Source: an uncultured Phocaeicola sp. (GTDB taxonomy: Bacteria; Bacteroidota; Bacteroidia; Bacteroidales; Bacteroidaceae). From it: a DNA stretch of 56,325 bases. The notes beneath the pieces are model-generated. The model did no database searches. It was not told where the DNA came from and worked only from the letters and a program-made list of their open reading frames with translations. This document shows, piece after piece, positions 16,624 through 24,303 of the stretch. The number at the start of each line of letters is the position of its first letter. Position 1 is the first letter of the stretch. Where the stretch lies: contig CALUJF010000017.1 of assembly GCA_944320855.1 (NCBI GenBank), positions 1-56,325 of the forward strand, in the 5' to 3' direction. The translations under genes were made by a program, and so were the position numbers.

Positions 16624-17499
16624 TTACATTACGTTAAGTACCTGTTCCTTGATTTGTTCCAGTTCGTCTTTCATCTGGACTACTATGTTCTGCATTTCTG
16701 CATGGTTCGATTTACTTCCCGTTGTGTTGATTTCACGTCCCATTTCCTGAGCAATGAAACCAAGTTTTTTGCCCTGGCCGTGTCCTCCTGCCATAGTTTC
16801 GCGGAAATATTTCAGATGGTTGGTAAGACGCTGTTTTTCTTCGTTGATATCCAACTTTTCGATGTAGTATATCAGTTCCTGTTCCAGACGGTTTTTGTCA
16901 TAGTCTACACTGATTGTCTTTTCCAATGCATCTGTGATTCTTTCTCTGATGCGTGCCACTCTTTCTTTTTCAAACGGTTCGATAGAAGCAAGCAGACGCT
17001 CTATGTTGTCTATTTTCTCGTTGAATTTCTTTTCCAGTGCCGCACCTTCCTGCTTGCGGAAGTTGACGAGTGCGTTTATAGCTTCTTCTACAGCGCCTTT
17101 AGCAACTTCCCATTCTTCATCTTCCAGTGTCTGGATGTCAACTTTTGTCAGCACGTCCGGCATGCGGAGTAGGGTAGCAAACCAATCGGAAGGCAAAGGA
17201 ATATTGCATGTTTCAGATATGTTCTTGATTTGTGTGTAGTAGTTCTGTAGCAGAGCAGCATTGATAGGAGTAGCAGCATCCGAAGCTTCTTTTTCAATCC
17301 ACAGGCTGAAGTCCACTTTTCCGCGTTCCAGACTTTTTGAAATCATGTTTCTGATTTCCATTTCTTTTTCTCTGTATAAAGGAGCTATTCGGGCAGAAAC
17401 GTCGAGTGCCTTGCTGTTTAGTGATTTTATCTCTACGATAATTTTCTTATCGTTGTAAGTAACGGTTGATTTTCCGTAACCGGTCATTGATTGTATCAT
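16624..17499 (-). CDS. yicC: YicC family endoribonuclease
   Basis: 291 residues, normal for the YicC/YloC family. Conserved N-terminus MIQSMTGYG and a C-terminal region EINTTGSKSNHAEMQNIVVQMKDELEQIKEQVLN, whose ends match the family signature. E. coli YicC has RNase activity. It is the first gene of the reverse operon with gmk and nadD, with a -7 box about 20 bases upstream of the ATG. Confidence 0.9.
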   Translation of the reverse strand: MIQSMTGYGKSTVTYNDKKIIVEIKSLNSKALDVSARIAPLYREKEMEIRNMISKSLERGKVDFSLWIEKEASDAATPINAALLQNYYTQIKNISETCNIPLPSDWFATLLRMPDVLTKVDIQTLEDEEWEVAKGAVEEAINALVNFRKQEGAALEKKFNEKIDNIERLLASIEPFEKERVARIRERITDALEKTISVDYDKNRLEQELIYYIEKLDINEEKQRLTNHLKYFRETMAGGHGQGKKLGFIAQEMGREINTTGSKSNHAEMQNIVVQMKDELEQIKEQVLNVM

Positions 17500-17518
17500 A
17501 ACAAATTCTATTTTTTTG

Positions 17519-17526
17519 CAAAAGTA
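17519..17526 (-). promoter_or_regulatory. -7 box (TACTTTTG on reverse strand) of yicC operon
   Basis: The complement of CAAAAGTA fits TAnnTTTG. Transcription would start about 15 bases before the yicC ATG, leaving a very short leader. Confidence 0.5.
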
Positions 17527-17570
17527 AGGAAAAGTGAGGAAATTATAGAAATAGAGTGGGATAAAAAGTG

Positions 17571-17578
17571 TATATTTG
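17571..17578 (+). promoter_or_regulatory. -7 box TATATTTG of tsaB
   Basis: Exact TAnnTTTG match 26 bases before the ATG at 17605, divergent from the yicC promoter. Confidence 0.5.
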
Positions 17579-17604
17579 CGGACAATAATGTATTAAAATA
17601 AACT

Positions 17605-18294
17605 ATGTCGTGCATTTTACATATTGAAACGTCTACAGAAGTTTGTTCCGTATCTGTAAGTCAGGACGGTGCTTCTATATTTACAAAAGAGGATTTTAAC
17701 GGACCTTCACATGCTACGCTGCTTGGTGTGTATGTTGATGAAGCTCTGTCGTTTGTTGATAACCATGCAATTCCTTTGGATGCTGTAGCGGTAAGTTGCG
17801 GACCGGGGTCTTACACCGGTTTGCGTATCGGTGTATCCATGGCTAAAGGAATATGCTATGGAAGAAATATACCTCTCATCGGTATTCCTACACCGGAAAT
17901 TATGTGTGTACCGGTTCTTTTGAACCACGATTTGCCGGAGGATGCTTTGTTGTGTCCTATGATAGATGCTCGCCGTATGGAGGTTTATGCAGCTATATAC
18001 GACCGTTCTCTTAAGGCGTGCCGTGAAATAGGTGCTGATATTATAGATGAAAATTCTTATAAGGAGTTTCTTGATGAGCATCCTGTCTATTTCTTTGGTA
18101 ACGGAGCTGCCAAATGTCGGGAAAAGATTAATCATCCTAATGCTCATTTTATCGATGACATTTATCCTTTGGCAAAATGGATGTTCCCTTTGGCTGAAAA
18201 GGCTGTAGCAAAAGAAGATTATAAGGATGTGGCTTATTTTGAGCCTTTCTACCTTAAAGAGTTTGTAGCTTCTACTCCTAAAAAAATACTTTAA
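17605..18294 (+). CDS. tsaB: tRNA threonylcarbamoyladenosine biosynthesis protein TsaB
   Basis: 229 residues, ASKHA-fold partner of TsaD in making t6A37 in tRNAs that read ANN codons. N-terminal ILHIETSTEVCSVSVS and the GPGSYTGLRIG signature at about residues 68-78 identify it. Length is normal. It leads a forward run into the DUF4290 gene, 24 bases downstream. Confidence 0.93.
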   Translation: MSCILHIETSTEVCSVSVSQDGASIFTKEDFNGPSHATLLGVYVDEALSFVDNHAIPLDAVAVSCGPGSYTGLRIGVSMAKGICYGRNIPLIGIPTPEIMCVPVLLNHDLPEDALLCPMIDARRMEVYAAIYDRSLKACREIGADIIDENSYKEFLDEHPVYFFGNGAAKCREKINHPNAHFIDDIYPLAKWMFPLAEKAVAKEDYKDVAYFEPFYLKEFVASTPKKIL

Positions 18295-18318
18295 TAGATT
18301 AAATCGAAATTATTTATT

Positions 18319-18933
18319 ATGGAATATAATACCCAGCAACGCCGACTTCCGCTTCCTGAGTATGGACGAAGTGTACAGAATATGGTAGATCATGCTCTTA
18401 CCATTGAAGACCGTGAGCAAAGACAAATCTGTGCCAATACCATTGTAAAGATAATGAAAGGTATGTTCCCGCAGTTTAAGGATAATGCTGAATTGAATCA
18501 GAAACTATGGGACCATTTGGCTATAATGTCAGATTTCAAGCTTGATATAGACTATCCGGTGGAAATCGTTAAGAAGGAAAGTCTTAATGTAAAACCTGAC
18601 AGGGTTCCTTATCCTCAGACAAAATTGCGTTATAAGCATTACGGACGCTTTGTGCAGGATATGATAAACGTTGCAGCCGGTTATGAGGAAGGGGAGGAAA
18701 AAAGACAGCTCATCAACCTTATTGCCAACCAGATGAAGAAGGATTATCAGAACTGGAATAAGGATGGTGTGGATAATCAGAGAATCATTGATGACCTTTG
18801 CGAACTGTCGGACGGTAGAATAAAGATTACTGTCGATGATGTAAAGATGTTCGAACACCGTGTGTTTACACAGCGTCGCCGACAGACCAATAACAATAAT
18901 AACAACAATAACCAGCAGAAGCGTAAACAATAA
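18319..18933 (+). CDS. DUF4290 family protein
   Basis: 204 residues with no signal peptide. The N-terminus (EYNTQQRRLPLPEYGR.VQNMV) and the position upstream of murA fit the Bacteroidetes-specific DUF4290 family, whose role is unknown. The C-terminus is a run of eight Asn from AAT/AAC codons followed by QQKRKQ, a low-complexity basic tail that could be prone to slippage. Confidence 0.82.
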   Translation: MEYNTQQRRLPLPEYGRSVQNMVDHALTIEDREQRQICANTIVKIMKGMFPQFKDNAELNQKLWDHLAIMSDFKLDIDYPVEIVKKESLNVKPDRVPYPQTKLRYKHYGRFVQDMINVAAGYEEGEEKRQLINLIANQMKKDYQNWNKDGVDNQRIIDDLCELSDGRIKITVDDVKMFEHRVFTQRRRQTNNNNNNNNQQKRKQ

Positions 18934-18958
18934 CTGATGTAGAGTATACAAGGCTTCA

Positions 18959-19013
18959 GTTGACAAGATGACAAGGTTTTTCATCAAGAAGGTCACCTTG
19001 TAAACTTGTCAAC
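18959..19013. terminator. Imperfect hairpin between the DUF4290 gene and murA
   Basis: Outer stem GTTGACAAG (18959-18967) with CTTGTCAAC (19005-19013); inner stem ACAAGGT (18971-18977) with ACCTTGT (18995-19001). No T-run follows, so intrinsic termination is doubtful; it may be an attenuator or processing site. Confidence 0.45.
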
Positions 19014-19033
19014 TCATTGACTCGTCAACTAAT
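19002..19033 (+). repeat. 8-bp repeats in the murA leader
   Basis: Octamers in register: AAACTTGT, CAACTCAT, TGACTCGT, CAACTAAT, ending 12 bases before the murA ATG. They resemble the octamer arrays upstream of 28829 and of atpE. Confidence 0.5.
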
Positions 19034-19045
19034 AATCGAAAATAT

Positions 19046-20350
19046 ATGAGCTCATTTATAATAGAAGGTGGACATAAACTTCATGGCGAGATAACTCCTC
19101 AGGGTGCCAAGAATGAAGTGTTGCAGATTTTGTGTGCAACTCTGCTTACATCGGAAGAGGTTACCGTTCATAATATACCGAATATACTTGATGTGAACAA
19201 TCTTATTCAGCTTATCAGGGATATGGGAGTAACCGTGTCGAAATTGAATGCAGATACTTACTCGTTCAAGGCTGATAATGTCAATCTTTCGTATCTCGAG
19301 AGTGAGGAATTCTTGTTAAGATGCTCCAAGTTGAGAGGTTCGGTAATGCTCGTTGGACCACTTTTGTCGCGTTTCGGAAAGGCTATGATTTCAAAACCGG
19401 GCGGTGATAAGATTGGTCGCCGTCGTTTGGATACGCATTTCATAGGTGTACAGAAGTTGGGAGCATCTTTCGATTATGATGCGGAACGTGGAGTTTATAC
19501 TTTGTCGGCAGACAGGCTGAAAGGTACATATATGCTGCTTGATGAGGCTTCTGTTACAGGTACTGCAAATATCGTAATGGCTGCAGTTCTGGCCGAAGGC
19601 ACTACCACTATTTATAATGCAGCTTGTGAACCGTACCTTCAGCAGCTCTGCAAGATGCTGAACCGTATGGGGGCAAAAATCACAGGTATAGCATCAAATC
19701 TTCTTACTATCGAGGGTGTAAAAGAACTGAAAGGTTGTACTCATACCGTGTTGCCGGACATGATTGAAGTCGGTAGTTTTATTGCAATGGCGGCCATGAC
19801 CCGAAGCGAGATAACCATAAAGAATGTATCTTATGATAATTTAGGTATCATACCTGACAGCTTCCGCCGTTTGGGTATAAAAATAGAACAGAAAGGGGAT
19901 GATATCTTTGTACCACAGCAGGAACATTATGAGATTGAATCGTTCATTGACGGTTCCATCATGACTATAGCCGATGCTCCATGGCCGGGGCTGACTCCTG
20001 ACCTTCTCAGTGTGATGCTTGTTGTGGCTACACAGGCTAAAGGAAGTGTACTCATCCATCAGAAAATGTTTGAAAGCCGACTGTTCTTTGTTGATAAGCT
20101 GATAGATATGGGAGCACAGATTATATTGTGCGACCCTCACAGAGCTGTCGTGATAGGCCATGACCATAATTTCAGCCTTAGAGGAGGAAATATGACATCG
20201 CCTGATATCCGTGCAGGTATTGCTTTGCTGATTGCTGCCATGGGAGCTGAAGGTACAAGCCGCATACATAATATAGAACAGATAGACAGAGGTTATCAGA
20301 ATATAGAGCAACGTCTTACAGCTCTTGGTGCGCGTATAACAAGAATTTGA
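19046..20350 (+). CDS. murA: UDP-N-acetylglucosamine 1-carboxyvinyltransferase (MurA), Asp variant
   Basis: 434 residues; first committed step of peptidoglycan synthesis, adding enolpyruvyl from PEP to UDP-GlcNAc. Substrate motif K22-N23 and the RRRLDTHF loop are present. At the catalytic-loop position where E. coli has Cys115 this protein has Asp: the loop reads KPGGDKIG with D121. Asp-type MurA enzymes are known to resist fosfomycin. It starts a tight run with rimM, the LytM-like gene and dxr. Confidence 0.96.
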   Translation: MSSFIIEGGHKLHGEITPQGAKNEVLQILCATLLTSEEVTVHNIPNILDVNNLIQLIRDMGVTVSKLNADTYSFKADNVNLSYLESEEFLLRCSKLRGSVMLVGPLLSRFGKAMISKPGGDKIGRRRLDTHFIGVQKLGASFDYDAERGVYTLSADRLKGTYMLLDEASVTGTANIVMAAVLAEGTTTIYNAACEPYLQQLCKMLNRMGAKITGIASNLLTIEGVKELKGCTHTVLPDMIEVGSFIAMAAMTRSEITIKNVSYDNLGIIPDSFRRLGIKIEQKGDDIFVPQQEHYEIESFIDGSIMTIADAPWPGLTPDLLSVMLVVATQAKGSVLIHQKMFESRLFFVDKLIDMGAQIILCDPHRAVVIGHDHNFSLRGGNMTSPDIRAGIALLIAAMGAEGTSRIHNIEQIDRGYQNIEQRLTALGARITRI

Positions 20351-20359
20351 GTAATTGTC

Positions 20360-20875
20360 ATGATAAAAAAAGAAGAAGTATATAAAATAGGTGTCATCAA
20401 TAAACCGCATGGCGTGAAAGGAGAGGTGTCGTTTACTTTTACAGACGATATTTTCGACCGTGTGGATTGTGATTATCTGATATTGCTTATGGACGGAATC
20501 CTTGTTCCTTTCTTCATTGAGGAATACCGTTTCCGTTCGGACAATTCCGCTTTGGTTAAGTTCGAGGATATAGATACAGCCGAAAAGGCAAGGATGTTTA
20601 CCAATGTGGAGGTGTTCTTCCCTGTGAAATATGTTGAAGAACAGGAGGAAGTTACATCATGGAATTATTTTGTCGGCTTTGCTGTAGACGATGTAAACCA
20701 TGGAACTCTCGGAACAATATCTGATGTGGACGATACTACCATAAATGTGCTGTTCGTGATAGAAAAAGAGGATGGAGATGAGCTGTTGCTTCCTGCACAC
20801 GAAGAGTTTATCCTTGATATCGACCACAAGAAGAAGCGTGTTAAAGTAGATATTCCGGAAGGATTGTTGGAGTAA
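20360..20875 (+). CDS. rimM: Ribosome maturation factor RimM
   Basis: 171 residues. N-terminal RimM domain begins [18 protein letters not shown] (glycine-rich signature) and the C-terminal PRC-barrel domain ends [29 protein letters not shown]. It binds S19 during 30S assembly. It starts 9 bases after murA. Confidence 0.94.
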   Translation: MIKKEEVYKIGVINKPHGVKGEVSFTFTDDIFDRVDCDYLILLMDGILVPFFIEEYRFRSDNSALVKFEDIDTAEKARMFTNVEVFFPVKYVEEQEEVTSWNYFVGFAVDDVNHGTLGTISDVDDTTINVLFVIEKEDGDELLLPAHEEFILDIDHKKKRVKVDIPEGLLE

Positions 20876-20891
20876 TAAAAGACAGGTGAGT

Positions 20892-21749
20892 ATGAGAAAG
20901 AAAGGACGTAAAGCATTCTGGCATAATATCAAGTTCAAATATAAGCTTACTATCATCAATGAGAATACATTGGAGGAAGTTGTTGGGATTCATGTATCTA
21001 AACTGAACGGCCTTTCTGTGCTTTTGTTTGCCTGTACGGTTATCTTTATTATCGCTGCAGCCATAATAGCATTTACTCCGTTACGCAACTATTTGCCGGG
21101 ATATATGAACTCCGAAGTCCGCGAAATGGTGGTATCGAACGCACTCCGTGCAGATTCATTGAGGTTAGCTCTTGAAAGACAGAACAGATATATAATGAAT
21201 ATTCAGGACATTTTCAGCGGTAAGATAGAGGTTGATACAGTCCAGTCCATTGACTCGCTTACGAATATTCGTGCCGAACAGCTCATGGAGAGAACAAAGG
21301 AGGAAGAAGAATTCCGTCAGAAATACGAGCAGAAGGAAAGATATAATCTGAGAGAGATAGACAACAGTAATGCTGCAGCCGGATTGATATTCTTCAAGCC
21401 TGTCAATGGTGTGATGGAAGTCAATTTCGACCCTGAAAAGAAACATTATGGAATAGATATTCTTACGTCTAAAAATGAGAATGTGGTGTCTGTACTTGAC
21501 GGTACTGTGGTTATGGCTACATATACAGTAAACGACGGTTATGTGATACAGGTTCAGCATTTGCAAAATTTTATCAGTATATATAAAAACTGTGGTTCAT
21601 TGATGAAGGAACCGGGCGACAAGGTTAAAGGTGGAGATGTCATTGCTTTGGTTGGCAAAGGTGATGACAGTCATAAGGAACCTTATCTGCATTTTGAACT
21701 TTGGCGCAGGGGAACACCAATAAATCCGGGAAATTATGTAGTATTCTAA
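20892..21749 (+). CDS. LytM/M23-domain membrane protein with altered zinc site
   Basis: 285 residues from the ATG at 20892 (an upstream GTG would add two residues). One membrane segment (about 41-62), a helical coiled region (85-155), then a LytM domain (165-285). Of the M23 zinc and catalytic positions, H185 and D189 (HYGID) and H267 (LHFEL) are present, but the first His of the usual HxH is Tyr265, and the usual Y-x-H is Y-K-N233. So the protein may be a non-catalytic regulator of amidases, as EnvC/NlpD are, rather than a hydrolase. It lies between rimM and dxr. Confidence 0.85.
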   Translation: MRKKGRKAFWHNIKFKYKLTIINENTLEEVVGIHVSKLNGLSVLLFACTVIFIIAAAIIAFTPLRNYLPGYMNSEVREMVVSNALRADSLRLALERQNRYIMNIQDIFSGKIEVDTVQSIDSLTNIRAEQLMERTKEEEEFRQKYEQKERYNLREIDNSNAAAGLIFFKPVNGVMEVNFDPEKKHYGIDILTSKNENVVSVLDGTVVMATYTVNDGYVIQVQHLQNFISIYKNCGSLMKEPGDKVKGGDVIALVGKGDDSHKEPYLHFELWRRGTPINPGNYVVF

Positions 21750-21753
21750 GGTT

Positions 21754-22911
21754 ATGAAGAAACAGATAGCTATTTTAGGGTCTACGGGTTCTATAGGTAC
21801 CCAGGCTCTACAAGTGATAGAGGAACATCCTGACCTGTATGAAGTTTATGCCATTACAGCCAATAACAGAGTGGATAAACTCATAGAGCAGGCACGTAAG
21901 TTCCAGCCGGAAGCTGTTGTAATAGCAAATGAGGATAAGTATCAGCAGCTGAAGAATGCTTTGGCCGATTTGCCTATCAAGGTTTATGCCGGAGCAGAGG
22001 CATTGTGTGAGATTGTGGAATCAGGTCCTGTGAATATAGTTTTGACGGCAATGGTCGGATACGCCGGTCTGAAACCTACCATAAATGCCATAAAGGCAGG
22101 AAAGACTATTGCATTGGCAAACAAGGAAACCTTGGTTGTGGCAGGTGAACTTATTACGGAACTTGCACAGCAGTACAGAACTCCTATCTTACCTGTCGAT
22201 TCAGAGCATTCGGCAATATTCCAGTGTCTGGAAATGAATAATCCTATAAGTAAAGTCATTCTTACTGCATCGGGCGGTCCTTTCCGTACTTTCAGCATGG
22301 AACAGCTTGCTACTGTCACTAAGGAACAGGCTTTGAAGCATCCTAACTGGAGCATGGGAGCCAAGATTACCATCGATTCTGCATCGATGATGAACAAGGG
22401 ATTCGAGGTTATCGAGGCAAAATGGCTTTTCGGAGTAAAGCCGGAACAGATAGAGGTTGTAGTTCATCCGCAGTCTGTAATACATTCAATGATAGAGTAT
22501 ATGGACGGTGCTGTGAAAGCACAGCTCGGCGTTCCTGACATGCGTTTGCCTATACAGTATGCCTTCTCTTATCCTAAGCGTGAATCTCTTTCCGGCGAAC
22601 GTTTGGATTTCATGAAGTGCAATACTCTTACATTCGAGGCTCCGGACACAAAGCGTTTCAGAAATCTTGCCTTTGCTTATGAGGCTATGAACCGTGGCGG
22701 AAATATGGCCTGCATACTGAATGCTGCCAACGAGGTGGTAGTAGCGGCCTTCCTCAAGGACCAGATTTCCTTCCTTGGTATGAGTGATGTTATAGAAAAG
22801 ACCATGAACAAGGTATCGTTTATCAGCAATCCTACATATAATGACTATGTGGAAACAGATGCTATAGCACGCCGTATAGCTGCCGAGTTCGTCATTAATT
22901 CAGGTTTTTAA
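21754..22911 (+). CDS. dxr: 1-deoxy-D-xylulose 5-phosphate reductoisomerase
   Basis: 385 residues; NADPH-dependent second step of the MEP isoprenoid pathway. N-terminal Rossmann motif LGSTGSIGTQAL, then ALANKETLVVAGE, metal and substrate motifs PVDSEHSAIFQCL and SGGPFR, and KITIDSASMMNKGFEVIEA. The length is typical. It starts 4 bases after the LytM-like gene. Confidence 0.97.
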   Translation: MKKQIAILGSTGSIGTQALQVIEEHPDLYEVYAITANNRVDKLIEQARKFQPEAVVIANEDKYQQLKNALADLPIKVYAGAEALCEIVESGPVNIVLTAMVGYAGLKPTINAIKAGKTIALANKETLVVAGELITELAQQYRTPILPVDSEHSAIFQCLEMNNPISKVILTASGGPFRTFSMEQLATVTKEQALKHPNWSMGAKITIDSASMMNKGFEVIEAKWLFGVKPEQIEVVVHPQSVIHSMIEYMDGAVKAQLGVPDMRLPIQYAFSYPKRESLSGERLDFMKCNTLTFEAPDTKRFRNLAFAYEAMNRGGNMACILNAANEVVVAAFLKDQISFLGMSDVIEKTMNKVSFISNPTYNDYVETDAIARRIAAEFVINSGF

Positions 22912-22951
22912 TTTATTAATCCAATTAATCTAAAAAAGTCAGAAAAAACAG

Positions 22952-24289
22952 ATGGAGACATTTTTAATCCGTGCCCTTCAGTTGGTACTAAGTTTGTCTA
23001 TTTTGGTTATAGTACACGAAGGAGGACACTTCTTCTTTGCGCGTTTGTTCAAAATCAGGGTTGAGAAGTTCTATATCTTTTTCGATCCTTGGTTTTCACT
23101 ATTTAAGTTCAAGCCTAAAAACTCGGAAACTGAGTATGGTGTAGGATGGTTGCCGTTGGGTGGCTATTGTAAGATTTCGGGTATGATAGACGAGTCTATG
23201 GATACCGAACAGATGAAACAGCCTGCACAGCCGTGGGAGTTCCGTTCAAAACCGGCATGGCAGAGATTGCTTGTCATGATTGGCGGTGTGCTGATGAACT
23301 TTATCCTGGCTCTTTTCATATATTCAATGATTTTGTTCACATGGGGCGACAAGTATATAGCACTCAAAGACATGAGCTATGGACTTAAGTTTAACGAAAC
23401 TGCACAGAATATTGGTTTCCGCGACGGTGACATACTCCTTAGTGCCGATGGCAAAGAACTCGAACGTTTCGGTATGGATATGATACGTGATGTGGTCGAG
23501 GCTAAGGAAGTTAAAGTTTTGCGTAATGGTGAAACTGTAAGTATCGTTATGCCTGAGTTGAGCCTCATTGATGTTGCCCAGCAGGACCCTATGTTTGTTG
23601 ATATATTCTATCCAAATGTGGTCGATTCAGTTTTGGCCGGAGGTGGCTTTGCCAATGCAGGTATTCAGAAAGGCGACTCGCTTATAGCCGTAAACGGAAA
23701 GACTCTTAATTCATGGAATGACTTCCAGAACCAGATGGCTGATTTGAAACTGAGAGCTGAAGTTGCCGAAAAGCCTGCAGCGGAGTTTACTTTGGTCTAT
23801 TCGCGTGCCGGAGTGAGAGATACTGTGAATGTCACTACAGACGAACAGTTTAAGGTTGCAGCTGTAGGAGGTATGCTTAATTACACTCCTACTGTGCGTA
23901 CTTTCGGCTTCTTTGAGTCGTTCCCAGCGGGAGTTACTCTTGGAGTAAATACACTGAAAGGATATGTAAACGACCTTAAGTATGTATTCACTAAAGAAGG
24001 AGCTAAAAGTGTTGGTGGGTTCGTAACAATAGGAAGCATCTTCCCTAAGGTTTGGGACTGGCAGCGTTTCTGGTCTATGACAGCATTCCTGTCTATCATT
24101 CTTGCATTTATGAACATTTTGCCTATCCCGGCACTCGATGGCGGACATGTACTGTTCCTTATTTATGAGATAGTGGCTCGCCGCAAGCCGAGTGACAAAT
24201 TTCTTGAATACGCTCAGATCGTTGGTATGTTCCTGCTCTTTGCACTGCTCATTTGGGCAAACTTTAATGATATACTTAGATTGATGTGA
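22952..24289 (+). CDS. rseP: Site-2 intramembrane protease RseP
   Basis: 445 residues, M50 zinc protease of the inner membrane that cuts anti-sigma factors and signal-peptide remnants. Zinc motif HEGGH at 22-26 in the first membrane segment; PDZ regions in the middle, including GFRDGDILLSADG and GIQKGDSLIAVNG; third ligand in PIPALDGGHVLF near the C-terminus. It follows dxr by 40 bases, an arrangement common in bacteria. Confidence 0.95.
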   Translation: METFLIRALQLVLSLSILVIVHEGGHFFFARLFKIRVEKFYIFFDPWFSLFKFKPKNSETEYGVGWLPLGGYCKISGMIDESMDTEQMKQPAQPWEFRSKPAWQRLLVMIGGVLMNFILALFIYSMILFTWGDKYIALKDMSYGLKFNETAQNIGFRDGDILLSADGKELERFGMDMIRDVVEAKEVKVLRNGETVSIVMPELSLIDVAQQDPMFVDIFYPNVVDSVLAGGGFANAGIQKGDSLIAVNGKTLNSWNDFQNQMADLKLRAEVAEKPAAEFTLVYSRAGVRDTVNVTTDEQFKVAAVGGMLNYTPTVRTFGFFESFPAGVTLGVNTLKGYVNDLKYVFTKEGAKSVGGFVTIGSIFPKVWDWQRFWSMTAFLSIILAFMNILPIPALDGGHVLFLIYEIVARRKPSDKFLEYAQIVGMFLLFALLIWANFNDILRLM

Positions 24290-24303
24290 TAATATTATTG
24301 CTT

